Shown here: positions 1 to 6,720 of the stretch, in pieces
Numbering within the stretch: the first letter of the stretch is position 1
How the letters are laid out: every line of letters begins with the position of its first letter
From: a virus
DNA length: 41,758 nucleotides
Strand: one strand, 5' to 3'
IMG/VR virus record: IMGVR_UViG_3300030020_000050
Coordinates: 1 to 41,758 of that record
Made by a program: the position numbers and the translations under genes
The notes under the pieces: generated by a model
The model's database searches: none
Seen by the model: the letters and a program-made list of their open reading frames with translations, nothing else
Told to the model about the DNA's origin: nothing

Positions 1-1
1 G

Positions 2-556
2 GCGGACCTGCACGAGGCGGACCTGTCCGGGGCGGACCTGGGCGAGGCGAACCTGGGCGAGGCGGACCTGGGCGAGGCGAACCTGTCCCGGGCGGACCTG
101 GGCGGGGCGGACCTGCGCTGGGCGGACCTGTCCCGGGCGGACCTGCGCGGGGCGAACCTGGGCGGGGCGGACCTGGGCGGGGCGGACCTGTCCGGGGCGG
201 ACCTGCGCGGGGCGGACCTGCGCTGGGCGGACCTGTCCGGGGCGGACCTGCGCGGGGCGAACCTGTGCGGGGCGGACCTGCACGAGGCGGACCTGTCCGG
301 GGCGAACCTGGGCGGGGCGGACCTGCGCGAGGCGAACCTGGGCGGGGCGGACCTGTCCGGGGCGAACCTGTACGGGGCGGAGCTGTCCGGGGCGGACCTG
401 TCCCGGGCGGACCTGTACGGGGCGAACCTGGGCGGGGCGAACCTGTACGAGGCGGACCTGTCCGGGGCGGACCTGCGCGAGGCGAACCTGTCCGGGGCGG
501 ACCTGCGCGGGGCGGACCTGCGCTGGGCGGACCTGTCCCGGGCGGACCTGCGCGGG
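2..556. repeat. 15-bp tandem repeat array (37 units)
   Basis: The array consists of 37 units of 15 bp, consensus GCGGACCTGNNCNGG, with GCGAACCTG as the main variant. It encodes the pentapeptide repeats. Variation is concentrated in the fourth and fifth codons (TCC, CGC, GGC, CAC or TAC, then GGG, GAG, CGG or TGG). Confidence 0.95.
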
Positions 557-649
557 GCGAAGTGCGCGTTTGCTCCCGAAGGGTGGACCGTGAAAGACGG
601 TGTGCTCGTGTCTGTTGACGGGAGCGACGAAAGGAAAGCTGATGCCTGA
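2..649 (+). CDS. Pentapeptide-repeat protein, 5' end cut by window edge
   Basis: The frame is open from base 2 and ends at TGA 647-649. It encodes 37 uninterrupted pentapeptides of form A(D/N)LXX (bases 2-556) with no register shift; one unit has Glu at the second position. A non-repeat tail of about 30 residues follows (KCAFAPEGW, then VLVSVDG). Pentapeptide repeats fold as a right-handed quadrilateral beta helix with the Leu in the core. Some family members mimic DNA and bind gyrase, but most have no known role, and none can be assigned here. The start codon lies outside the window. The DNA is a 15-bp minisatellite, so copy number may vary or assemble badly. The downstream gene overlaps it by 8 bases. 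Confidence 0.9.
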   Translation, partial: ADLHEADLSGADLGEANLGEADLGEANLSRADLGGADLRWADLSRADLRGANLGGADLGGADLSGADLRGADLRWADLSGADLRGANLCGADLHEADLSGANLGGADLREANLGGADLSGANLYGAELSGADLSRADLYGANLGGANLYEADLSGADLREANLSGADLRGADLRWADLSRADLRGAKCAFAPEGWTVKDGVLVSVDGSDERKADA

Positions 650-956
650 CCGACGCCGCATGAACCTCGCGGAAGTGGCGCCACGGATAGCACAGGCGAG
701 AGATCAACTCGTGGCAATCAGGGTCGGGGAGCGCAACCAACGGAAACGCCTACGGGATGAGGTCATGCGCCTAGAGCGGCTACATGCTCACCGTGACCTA
801 CAGCGTGTCCGTTGCGGAGCATTGACCCGAGCGCCGGCGAGTGCCCGAGCGAGCTACACTCACGAACGCCAGCGCAAGCTGGAACAGTCGGAGACCCTAC
901 TCGCCAGGGCAGAACGCGAACTACGCGAGGCAGAGGAACGCGCCTGCTTTGTGTGA
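642..956 (+). CDS. Small charged coiled-coil protein
   Basis: This encodes 104 residues starting MPDRRRMNLAEVAPR. The ATG at 642 lies inside the end of the pentapeptide gene (stop 647-649) with AGGAAAG at 632-638 just upstream, so the two are probably translationally coupled. A second in-frame ATG sits six codons later. The sequence is dominated by Arg, Glu, Leu and Ala with heptad-like spacing (RLERLHAHRDLQ, LLARAERELREAEER), suggesting a helical coiled coil. No family is recognised. It is the last rightward gene before the convergent hairpin. Confidence 0.7.
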   Translation: MPDRRRMNLAEVAPRIAQARDQLVAIRVGERNQRKRLRDEVMRLERLHAHRDLQRVRCGALTRAPASARASYTHERQRKLEQSETLLARAERELREAEERACFV

Positions 957-966
957 ACGCGAAACA

Positions 967-992
967 CCCCCGCGCCAATGAGGGCGCGGGGG
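967..992. terminator. Hairpin between convergent genes
   Basis: CCCCCGCGCC at 967-976 and GGCGCGGGGG at 983-992 form a perfect 10-bp stem with a 6-base loop. It separates the rightward gene ending at 956 from the leftward operon ending at 1096. No strong U tract follows on either strand (leftward reads TGTTTC), so termination may be weak or bidirectional. From 993 to 1095 I see nothing else clear. Confidence 0.6.
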
Positions 993-1095
993 AAAGTGGG
1001 TTGGGACGCCCGAGAGGGGGTCTTTTACAGGCAGGCACTCGCGCCGCCGTCCGCCCTACTGAGGTATGCGCGCAAAGGAAACCCTAAGCGCTTGG

Positions 1096-1359
1096 CTACA
1101 CCTCATCATCTTCGTCAACGCCAATCTCGAACTCGAAGGCCACCTCAGTAGCCTCGTTCAGGATCGCCTTGACAACGTGGGGTCGAACCTCCGACGAGAT
1201 CATCTCAGTCTGGACACCCTCCGCAAGGAGAACCTCCGTGACAATGATGATCTCGCCAAGCTCCGCGTCATCCCCATACTCATCCTGGATCCGAGTGGCC
1301 AGCTCCATCGCAAAGTCGCCAAGCTGCGCGACAATACTGGTGCTACCCTCGGCCTCCAC
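1096..1359 (-). CDS. Small acidic protein, last gene of the recA operon
   Basis: This encodes 87 residues. The start is GTG at 1359, overlapping the TAG of the upstream gene (TAGTG). The protein is Glu- and Asp-rich with an acidic C-terminus (GVDEDDEV) and alternating hydrophobic strands (IIIVTEVLLAEGV). No family is recognised. It may be a small structural or regulatory protein. The overlap with the preceding gene suggests coupled translation. Confidence 0.65.
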   Translation of the reverse strand: MEAEGSTSIVAQLGDFAMELATRIQDEYGDDAELGEIIIVTEVLLAEGVQTEMISSEVRPHVVKAILNEATEVAFEFEIGVDEDDEV

Positions 1360-1592
1360 TAGAAGCCTGAGCCTGAGCTGACTCCACCCGGATACACGAG
1401 CGACGGGGCAGTCGAGACCGTGTCCTTCGTGCGGTTGATACGCGCGCGATCGACGGTGTTGCCAACCGGGTCGCCGGGGTAGAAGCTGCCAGCGACACCG
1501 CCGGTCAGGGTCGCGTCCGGGCGTTTCGGGACATCGAAGCCAGCGTACTGGTTCGGGCCGAGAGCGTCATTCGGGTTGATCTTAGAAGCCAT
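1359..1592 (-). CDS. Unknown small Gly/Pro-rich protein
   Basis: This encodes 77 residues starting MASKINPNDALGPNQY. The ATG at 1592 is preceded by a GGAG site. The sequence is low in helix formers and rich in Gly, Pro, Asn and Ser (GGVAGSFYPGDPVGN, LVYPGGVSSGSGF), with no membrane segment. No family is recognised. Composition resembles small virion-associated proteins, but it sits in the recA operon, so that is only a guess. It lies 4 bases downstream of the next leftward gene. Confidence 0.6.
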   Translation of the reverse strand: MASKINPNDALGPNQYAGFDVPKRPDATLTGGVAGSFYPGDPVGNTVDRARINRTKDTVSTAPSLVYPGGVSSGSGF

Positions 1593-1596
1593 GTGA

Positions 1597-1893
1597 TTAC
1601 TCCAGAGTGTCGGTGGCCAGACGAGCGCCGCCAGGGTTGATGGGGGTAGGAGCGCCGATCGGACGATCCTTGACTATCGGCAGCGCGCCGGCCTGCACAC
1701 GGTTCGCCTGCGAAGTGTCGGGGCTATAGTCCGCGTGACTATTGCCACGGAGGAACTGGTTGGAGCCACGCCTGCGGATGATCGGATCCACGCCCAGTTC
1801 GCGTGAAGGCCAGCCCGACAGCTCGTCGTAGCCGAGGCCGATCTCATCACTCAGCGTGCCACCAACTACGGTAGGTGCGAGGGGATTCGCCAT
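1597..1893 (-). CDS. Unknown Pro/Gly-rich protein
   Basis: This encodes 98 residues starting MANPLAPTVVGGTLSDE. The ATG at 1893 has a GAAGGAAG-like ribosome site about 8 bases upstream. Its start overlaps the end of the HNH gene by 28 bases. It contains a basic patch (IIRRRGSNQFLRGN) and a proline-rich C-terminal half (GAPTPINPGGARL). It shares its disordered composition with the next gene (1359-1592), but the two do not align obviously. No function is assigned. Confidence 0.6.
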   Translation of the reverse strand: MANPLAPTVVGGTLSDEIGLGYDELSGWPSRELGVDPIIRRRGSNQFLRGNSHADYSPDTSQANRVQAGALPIVKDRPIGAPTPINPGGARLATDTLE

Positions 1894-2186
1894 TGGTTGC
1901 TCTTCCTTCGGTTACACGCGGCATGGGCAGCGCGAAGATTGTCAAGTCTGGTGCGGCCCCCATCGACGACAGGGATCACATGGTCAGCGACATCGGCACC
2001 CTCAAGCCCGCAGATATGACAGATGCCATGATCGCGGGCGAGGGTGATCCGACGCAGCTTCTTGTGTGTCGCGCTCGACGTGGCCACCGACGAAGGAGAC
2101 CTACGCGAATGCGTAGCACAACGACCCCCGAACCCAGCGAGAGCAGGACAACCGTCCTCCTGGCAAACGCTGGGGAGGCCGTTCAC
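1866..2186 (-). CDS. HNH endonuclease
   Basis: This encodes 106 residues and starts at GTG 2186, which overlaps the TAG of the preceding gene. The C-terminal half has the HNH layout: CHICG, then ADHVIPVVDGG carrying the Asp-His, then DNLRAAHAACNRRKS with the Asn and final Cys. An N-terminal CQEDGC...C..H cluster adds a probable second zinc site. HNH nucleases nick or cut DNA. Small phage ones may be homing enzymes or packaging partners of terminase; this one lies far from terminase, so a free-standing or homing role is possible. Confidence 0.88.
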   Translation of the reverse strand: MNGLPSVCQEDGCPALAGFGGRCATHSRRSPSSVATSSATHKKLRRITLARDHGICHICGLEGADVADHVIPVVDGGRTRLDNLRAAHAACNRRKSNQWRIPSHLP

Positions 2187-2425
2187 TAGGCGACGGGCGC
2201 CGGCGCGGGAAGCGCAGCGGTGACAGTAGCCTCAAGCGACGTGACCTGGGCCGTGACAGCGTCCACTTCCGCCTGAGACGGGGTGGCATTGTCAGCGATC
2301 AGGGCGTCCACGCTGGTAGTCAGCGAGGAGACAGCGGAGGTGAGAGCAGTCAGAGTTACAGTCATGTCAGCTACCTTTCGTTCAAGGATTCGGATACGGA
2401 GGGTTTGTGAGCGACGCAATTTCAT
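2186..2425 (-). CDS. Coiled-coil protein
   Basis: This encodes 79 residues from the ATG at 2425, which overlaps the TGA of the preceding small gene (ATGA). A shorter 59-residue product could begin at the ATG at 2365, which has a better ribosome site (AAAGG eight bases upstream). The heptad pattern is continuous through both possible starts (RIRILERKVADM, then TSAVSSLTTSVDALIADN). A second helix follows (EVDAVTAQVTSLEATV) and the end is Ala/Pro-rich. It is probably a helical oligomer; its function is unknown. Confidence 0.6.
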   Translation of the reverse strand: MKLRRSQTLRIRILERKVADMTVTLTALTSAVSSLTTSVDALIADNATPSQAEVDAVTAQVTSLEATVTAALPAPAPVA

Positions 2426-2553
2426 CGCTTCTGCTTCTGCTTCGGCGTGAACTCCCCACGGGCAGGGTCGCCGGTCCAAGTGGGTTTGCCGTTCACGATC
2501 ACGCAGAACGGGTGACGCTCGTCATACCGTAGGGGCTGCTTGGTGTTCGTCAT
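2422..2553 (-). CDS. Small protein (43 residues)
   Basis: The protein runs from MTNTKQPLRYDERHPF to FTPKQKQKR. Its ATG at 2553 lies 32 bases inside the preceding gene and its TGA overlaps the next ATG. It contains a compact hydrophobic stretch (FCVIVNGKPTW) and a basic C-terminus. There is no strong ribosome site, so expression would rely on coupling. The reading frame fits the overlap pattern of the operon. No function is recognised. Confidence 0.5.
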   Translation of the reverse strand: MTNTKQPLRYDERHPFCVIVNGKPTWTGDPARGEFTPKQKQKR

Positions 2554-2701
2554 TCTTGATCGCCTGAGCCTTCCTACGGCGCCTATTGCGTCGTTTCTGA
2601 TCGTCTAGCCCGAGCATGTCGAGTAGCTGGGTGTGCTCCATCTCGCGGTAGATCGCATACGGGATCACGATTTCGCTTGTGGACTTACGTTCGCGGATCA
2701 T
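2522..2701 (-). CDS. Small basic protein (59 residues)
   Basis: The protein starts [18 protein letters not shown]. The ATG at 2701 overlaps the TGA of the 34-residue gene upstream, and a GGGAG site lies 7 bases before it. The N-terminal half has a short strand and helix (IVIPYAIYREMEHTQLLDML). The C-terminal half is strongly basic (QKRRNRRRRKAQ), which suits nucleic-acid binding. No family is recognised. Confidence 0.6.
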   Translation of the reverse strand: MIRERKSTSEIVIPYAIYREMEHTQLLDMLGLDDQKRRNRRRRKAQAIKNDEHQAAPTV

Positions 2702-2802
2702 GCGGATCTCCCGATGTGAAGTGCGTGTTTGCCAAGCTCGATGTGGAGGTAGCCGTGGCCGACCTTCACGTAAAAGTTGTCGCCGCAGAAAGAGAGAGTC
2801 AA
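2698..2802 (-). CDS. Tiny protein with TTG start (34 residues)
   Basis: The TTG at 2802-2800 overlaps the recA stop (TTGA) and is preceded by GGAGG about 9 bases upstream. The frame reads M, then [13 protein letters not shown], and ends HALHIGRSA. The stop overlaps the next ATG. The predicted peptide is mostly beta strand and contains one Cys. The ribosome site and the double overlap make it more likely real than chance. No function is recognised. Confidence 0.55.
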   Translation of the reverse strand: MTLSFCGDNFYVKVGHGYLHIELGKHALHIGRSA

Positions 2803-3767
2803 GACGGTGCCTCCGTGACTGCGTTGCGGAGATGGTCGAGCGTGACAGCGCACTCGCCGGCTTCCAGGGCTTTCGCTACGTTCGCACGGCCATTGCCGAG
2901 CTTGTCTTCACCGAACGAGTAGTAGCCGCCGGACTTCTTGATGATGCCGCGCTCCACGCCGACATCCAGGACACAGCCAGCGATGCTGATGCCCTTCCCG
3001 AAGACAATGTCGAACTCGGCCTGCCGGAACGGAGGGGCCACCTTGTTCTTCACGACCTTCACCCGGACCTTGTTGCCAACCGCTTCCGAGCCGTCCTTCA
3101 CGGTCTCGATACGGCGAATGTCAAGGCGCTGGGAGGCGGCGAACTTCAACGCGCGACCACCAGGCTGGGTCTCGGGCGACCCGAACATCACGCCGACCTT
3201 TTCACGGATCTGGTTGATGAACAGGATCATGCAGTCGTTACGTGCGGCCGGCCCAGCGAGCTTCCGCATCGCCTGGCCCATCATGCGGGCCTGTAGCCCA
3301 ACAGACTGCTGCCCCATCTCGCCCTCAAGCTCGGCTTTCGGTGTCAATGCCGCGACGGAATCCACGACAACGACGCCGATCTCGCCTGAGCTGACGAGCT
3401 GCTCCGTGATCTCAAGCGCCTGCTCGCCGTAGTCAGGCTGCGAGAACAGCAGGCTCCCTGTGTCAATGCCGATCGCGGCGGCGTAGATCGGGTCGAAGGC
3501 GTGCTCCGCGTCGATCATGGCGCACCGTAGGCCCTTCTGCTGGGCGCTAGCAATGACATGCTGGGCGAGCGTCGTCTTCCCCGAAGACTCGGGGCCGAAC
3601 AGTTCGACGATCCTCCCACGAGCGAGGCCACCAATGCCAAGGGCCAGGTCGAGAGGGAGTGCCCCAGTCGAGATTGCCTCAATGTCAAGCGGCTTGTCGT
3701 CCAGGTTCAGGATCGAACCGGCGCCGAAGGAACGCTCGATGTTGCTGATGGCCTCGCTAAGTGACAA
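2799..3767 (-). CDS. recA: RecA recombinase
   Basis: This encodes 322 residues from TTG 3767, chosen because AGGAGG lies exactly 6 bases upstream; a GTG seven codons earlier (3788) has no such site. Walker A GPESSGKT is at about residues 58-65, Walker [12 protein letters not shown] follows, and the L2/FINQIR region and [13 protein letters not shown] are typical of RecA. RecA coats single-stranded DNA and drives ATP-dependent strand exchange. The protein is shorter than bacterial RecA (about 350), mainly at the C-terminus. The start lies within the upstream small gene. Together with Erf, SSB and two nucleases it implies a phage-encoded recombination pathway. Confidence 0.97.
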   Translation of the reverse strand: MSLSEAISNIERSFGAGSILNLDDKPLDIEAISTGALPLDLALGIGGLARGRIVELFGPESSGKTTLAQHVIASAQQKGLRCAMIDAEHAFDPIYAAAIGIDTGSLLFSQPDYGEQALEITEQLVSSGEIGVVVVDSVAALTPKAELEGEMGQQSVGLQARMMGQAMRKLAGPAARNDCMILFINQIREKVGVMFGSPETQPGGRALKFAASQRLDIRRIETVKDGSEAVGNKVRVKVVKNKVAPPFRQAEFDIVFGKGISIAGCVLDVGVERGIIKKSGGYYSFGEDKLGNGRANVAKALEAGECAVTLDHLRNAVTEAPS

Positions 3768-3867
3768 TGTCGCCCTCCTCGTACTCACGGATCAGGGTGT
3801 CAGGGTCACGGTCCTCGGCTTCCGCCAGTTCGGTGACCTCTTCGATGTCGAGCTGTTCGTAGTCCAT
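3757..3867 (-). CDS. Small acidic protein upstream of recA (36 residues)
   Basis: The frame runs from ATG 3867 to TAG 3759-3757 and overlaps the recA start by 11 bases, so it likely couples recA translation. The sequence is very acidic ([18 protein letters not shown]...REYEEGD). No clear ribosome site precedes the ATG; a GTG three codons upstream (3876) is an alternative. It is the first gene of the leftward recA operon. Its function is unknown; an acidic peptide next to recA could be only a leader. Confidence 0.5.
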   Translation of the reverse strand: MDYEQLDIEEVTELAEAEDRDPDTLIREYEEGDIVT

Positions 3868-4229
3868 CGGGAACACGCTACGTCCGTGAGTGGAGGGTGA
3901 AGGTTTAGGCCCGACCACGAATGTGTAATCGAGCCGGTGGTCGCTTCATATGGCCTGGTGAGCGTGAGCTGGCGCCAGAGCGAACACGGTCCCAGGCCGT
4001 TAGACGTACACCGGGATCATTGCATTCTACATGCTGCCAGGAGGTAGCTCGCTGACCTGCTAACCGGGACTTGCTCCTGGGGCGGTTCTGAAATCTCGAT
4101 CCCGAGACGCCGGGCGAGGTCTAGGTCTATCTGCTGGAACATTGGCCAGCAAAAAAGAAGATTGCCAACAGACAAGAGAGGAAACAAGACCCGTACACGT
4201 AAGAAAGGCCGACTCCCCCCAACCGTAGC
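3868..4229. promoter_or_regulatory. Divergent intergenic region
   Basis: These 362 bases separate the leftward recA operon from the rightward DNA-metabolism operon, so both need promoters here or close by. The palindrome CTGGCGCCAG lies at 3969-3978. On the minus strand TAGAAT near 4009-4014 could be a -10 for the recA operon, but no good -35 is visible. An A-rich stretch AAAAAAGAAGA lies near 4151. No gene is supported here. The promoter role is inferred from gene orientation. Confidence 0.55.
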
Positions 4230-4586
4230 TTGGAAAGGGTGCTGCCACCTCCCGGCTCAATCGTCCAAAGCCCAGCAGGGCAACCCCTCCTGTATCTCCG
4301 ACACGAGACACGGAACAAGGTGGCGGGGATCCTGTTCATCGGCGCCGAAGGCAGGAACGCAGTCACTCGCTGGTACCCGCTGGACGAGGTACCCGACGAC
4401 TACGTGGTCATCGACGACCAGGGCGCCAGGGGTGAAGCCGAGTTCTTGCGACGGGAACTGAAAGAGGCCGAGCGCAAAGAAACCGCGCTGAGCCTGACAA
4501 TGAGCGCTGCGGTCAAGCTCCTCACAGACTCGCAGGCCGAGCACATGCGTGAGCATTACAGGAGAATGTATGAGCGCTCTGCGTGA
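4230..4586 (+). CDS. Unknown protein, first gene of the rightward operon
   Basis: The longest reading is 118 residues from TTG 4230; GTG 4239 or a GTG near 4320 (VAGILFIGAEG) are alternatives, and none has a good ribosome site. From VAGILFIG onward codon use is typical of the genome. A helical charged segment follows (AEFLRRELKEAERKETALS) and the end, RRMYERSA, overlaps the primase gene by 17 bases. No family is recognised. The first 30 residues are doubtful. Confidence 0.55.
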   Translation: MERVLPPPGSIVQSPAGQPLLYLRHETRNKVAGILFIGAEGRNAVTRWYPLDEVPDDYVVIDDQGARGEAEFLRRELKEAERKETALSLTMSAAVKLLTDSQAEHMREHYRRMYERSA

Positions 4587-5412
4587 CGCGGCGTGTGAAT
4601 ACGCTGACCGTGGGTGGGCGGTACACCCGCTGCACCCGAGAAGCAAGGCGCCGGCGACACCGCACGGCATGAACGATGCGACCACCGATCTGCGGACCGT
4701 GTTCCGGTGGTGGTCGGCGTACCCCGACAGGAACATCGGGATCAACTGCGAGAAGAGCGGGCTGGTTGTCATCGACGTTGACCCGCGACACGGCGGCGAC
4801 GACGCTCTACACCAGCTACGCCTGGAGCTACCGCAGCTCAACCCGAGTGTTCACGCATTGTCGGGAGGAGGCGGGGAGCATCACATCTTCCTCGCGGAAC
4901 CCGACGTGGTCTACAGGCGGGAGATTACACCCGGCGTGGACATCAAGCATCGGGGGTACATCGTGGCGCCGCCGTCCGTACATCCAGACGGGCCGGCCTA
5001 CGAATGGAGCGTAGACGGGGATCCCCATTGGCAGCAGGTGGCGTCTCTGCCCGGAGCGTGGACGCAGCGGATGGTGGTTGGCCCGGCACGGAAGGTCGCC
5101 CCGAAGCTCAAGTTCTCAACGGACAGGCTCCGGACGATCCAGGCCGCTGACTACGTGGAGACATTGACAGGCCGAGACTGCTCGACCGGATGGGTGCAAT
5201 GTCCGTTCCACAAGGGTGGCAATGAGCGTACCCCGAGCATGAATGTGTGCGGAACCGTGTGGGCTTGCTATGCCTGCGACCCTCCGCCGGGGAAGAACAC
5301 GATGGGCGGGAACATTTACGACTTCGCGGGGATGCTACGCGGCTACCCGATACCTCTCCGGGGCAGCGACTTCTACGAGGTCAAGTGTGCGTTAGAGGCG
5401 GCGTGTCGATGA
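4570..5412 (+). CDS. DNA primase: prim-pol domain plus zinc ribbon
   Basis: This encodes 280 residues from ATG 4570, preceded by AGGAG five bases upstream; an ATG seven codons earlier lacks a site. The N-terminal part (about 1-180) matches bifunctional primase/polymerase proteins: RGWAVHPLHPRSKAP, the metal pair in VVIDVDPRHGG (Asp69, Asp71), GGGGEHHIF and VDIKHRGYIVAPPSVH. A CHC2-like zinc ribbon follows at Cys211, His214, Cys233 and Cys236. The zinc ribbon is C-terminal to the catalytic part. No helicase domain is fused and none was recognised in the window. It would prime phage DNA synthesis. Confidence 0.88.
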   Translation: MSALRDAACEYADRGWAVHPLHPRSKAPATPHGMNDATTDLRTVFRWWSAYPDRNIGINCEKSGLVVIDVDPRHGGDDALHQLRLELPQLNPSVHALSGGGGEHHIFLAEPDVVYRREITPGVDIKHRGYIVAPPSVHPDGPAYEWSVDGDPHWQQVASLPGAWTQRMVVGPARKVAPKLKFSTDRLRTIQAADYVETLTGRDCSTGWVQCPFHKGGNERTPSMNVCGTVWACYACDPPPGKNTMGGNIYDFAGMLRGYPIPLRGSDFYEVKCALEAACR

Positions 5413-5711
5413 ACCCTGCCCGGCAGAAGGTAGAAGACGAGGGCTGCTGCCGTGTGTGCGGTGTGTTCTCCAGCTATTGCGACGCCGCTCACCTTTGGGA
5501 CAGGTCTCTCGGAGGTAAGGGCTTTGACAATGCCGATCTTATCGTGCCCCTGTGTGCCCGTATCAAGGGTGGACTCGGGTGTCACGAGCTGTACGACTCA
5601 CACCAGCTAGACATCCTGCCGTTCCTCACAGTCGATGAGCAGGTCGCGGTTGTCAGGGCTAGCGGTTCAATCGCACGAGCAATGAGGAGGCTCTGTGGGG
5701 AAGCTAAGTAG
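5409..5711 (+). CDS. HNH-like zinc protein (putative nuclease)
   Basis: This encodes 100 residues. The ATG at 5409 overlaps the primase TGA. CRVCG starts the zinc site, followed by CDAAHLWDRSLGGKG (candidate His), DNADLIVPLC and GCHELYD (Asn, Cys, His). The order C..C, H, N, C, H fits the HNH fold, though a DH pair is not seen, so catalytic ability is uncertain. It sits between primase and a resolvase-like nuclease. Confidence 0.65.
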   Translation: MNPARQKVEDEGCCRVCGVFSSYCDAAHLWDRSLGGKGFDNADLIVPLCARIKGGLGCHELYDSHQLDILPFLTVDEQVAVVRASGSIARAMRRLCGEAK

Positions 5712-6030
5712 GAACAAGGGGGCAGAAGGTGAGCGTGAAGTTGTACGCCTTGCAACGGGCTTCGCTGTCAGGGCCGAGCGCACCGCCCAGCTACAGGCCA
5801 ATCCGAACGGGAGTGAGAAGAGTGATGTGCGTTTTCTCGACTACCCCCACCTTCATATTGAGGTCAAGCGCGACAACACGAAGAGTGTGGACGCGATGGT
5901 CAGGCAGGCGATGAAGGACAAGCACCCAACGGAGGAGGCCGTAGTGATCTGGAGACGTGACCGTGCTGCATGGCGTGTGGACATCTCACCCGAGCTGTTC
6001 TTCGATCTACTGATCCGGGCGGAAGCATGA
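5695..6030 (+). CDS. Holliday-junction-resolvase-like PD-(D/E)XK nuclease
   Basis: This encodes 111 residues from GTG 5695 with AGGAGG four bases upstream, inside the previous gene. The N-terminus GKLSRNKGAEGEREVV with Glu14, then SDVRF (Asp44) and HIEVKRD (Glu56, Lys58), matches the E-D-ExK core of the Hjc/endonuclease-like fold. Such enzymes resolve branched DNA made during recombination and replication. Alternatives are a general PD-(D/E)XK nuclease or a VRR-like protein. The neighbours support a DNA-repair role. Confidence 0.75.
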   Translation: MGKLSRNKGAEGEREVVRLATGFAVRAERTAQLQANPNGSEKSDVRFLDYPHLHIEVKRDNTKSVDAMVRQAMKDKHPTEEAVVIWRRDRAAWRVDISPELFFDLLIRAEA

Positions 6031-6491
6031 CGCTTGGCGAGGCGATCACGTCGATCGTTGGTGACTTCAAGTCGCTGGCCACGTTTGCCAATGGTCCGGT
6101 GGGTCAGTACCACAAGGACAAGCTGATGCAGTCGAAGTCCACGACGAAAGCGCCGAGGGACTTCGGGGATGAAGCGTCGCTGATCGTCGATCGGGTCGTG
6201 GCATTGGCGAAGATCACCCATGCCCAGGTCGAGGCGTTGAAAGGCGGACGGTTTCTTGTCAATGGCACGAGGAACCACCCCGTCTACGCATCCACTCGTG
6301 AGGCGATCCTCGCTGAGGTGGGGAACCCTCCGGAGGAGCTGGCGTACCTGTACCGGATGCACCAGTCGAGCGTGGAACGGATCCGTAGGGAGAACAACCA
6401 GGACGCACGGACCGGCGAGTACGTGGCTCCTGATGAGCGGCCGTTGACGCAGCCGGCACGGGACACGATGAAGGAGAGGGCACATGTTTGA
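6027..6491 (+). CDS. Possible helix-turn-helix protein
   Basis: This encodes 154 residues. The ATG at 6027 overlaps the nuclease TGA. The region PPEELAYLYRMHQSSVERIRRE near residue 105 looks like a helix-turn-helix with a recognition helix of the SSVERIRR kind. The remainder is helical with a flexible C-terminus (VAPDERPLTQPARDTMKER). I do not recognise the family. A DNA-binding or regulatory role is inferred from this one motif. Confidence 0.5.
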   Translation: MTLGEAITSIVGDFKSLATFANGPVGQYHKDKLMQSKSTTKAPRDFGDEASLIVDRVVALAKITHAQVEALKGGRFLVNGTRNHPVYASTREAILAEVGNPPEELAYLYRMHQSSVERIRRENNQDARTGEYVAPDERPLTQPARDTMKERAHV

Positions 6492-6720
6492 GTCGCCCAT
6501 GCGAGATGAAGGTGATATGGCTGCCATACCACCCCAGGCGGTCAACCTGTTCCAGGTCACGAACAGGGCACAGCGCCGCAAGCTGCTGAGACAGCTCCGT
6601 AGGGAATACCGGAGAAAAACCCGTTGGTGGCGCCGTGCGTGGCGTGGAGTCCACACCTTCGACGACATTGGCCGCATCGCTCGGGCCGTAGAGAGGCAGG
6701 CAAATGACACGGACGCTTGA
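6484..6720 (+). CDS. Small basic protein
   Basis: This encodes 78 residues from ATG 6484, overlapping the previous gene by 8 bases, with GGAGAGGG upstream; ATG 6517 is an alternative start. The centre is very basic (RAQRRKLLRQLRREYRRK then RWWRRAWRG), suggesting nucleic-acid binding. A short helix follows (DDIGRIARAVER). No family is recognised. Confidence 0.6.
   Translation: MFESPMRDEGDMAAIPPQAVNLFQVTNRAQRRKLLRQLRREYRRKTRWWRRAWRGVHTFDDIGRIARAVERQANDTDA

Noticed and set aside
2-556. CRISPR-like array suggested by the short repeats
   Set aside because: The units are contiguous 15-bp coding repeats with no spacers and give perfect pentapeptides.
2679-3296. Plus-strand frame of 205 residues opposite recA
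   Set aside because: It is the antisense of RecA, whose motifs are unmistakable.
4162-4461. Alternative open frame from TTG 4162
   Set aside because: Its first 25 residues are basic and plausible, but the rest is in a shadow frame of the better-supported 4230-4586 gene. A frameshift error near 4230 cannot be excluded.
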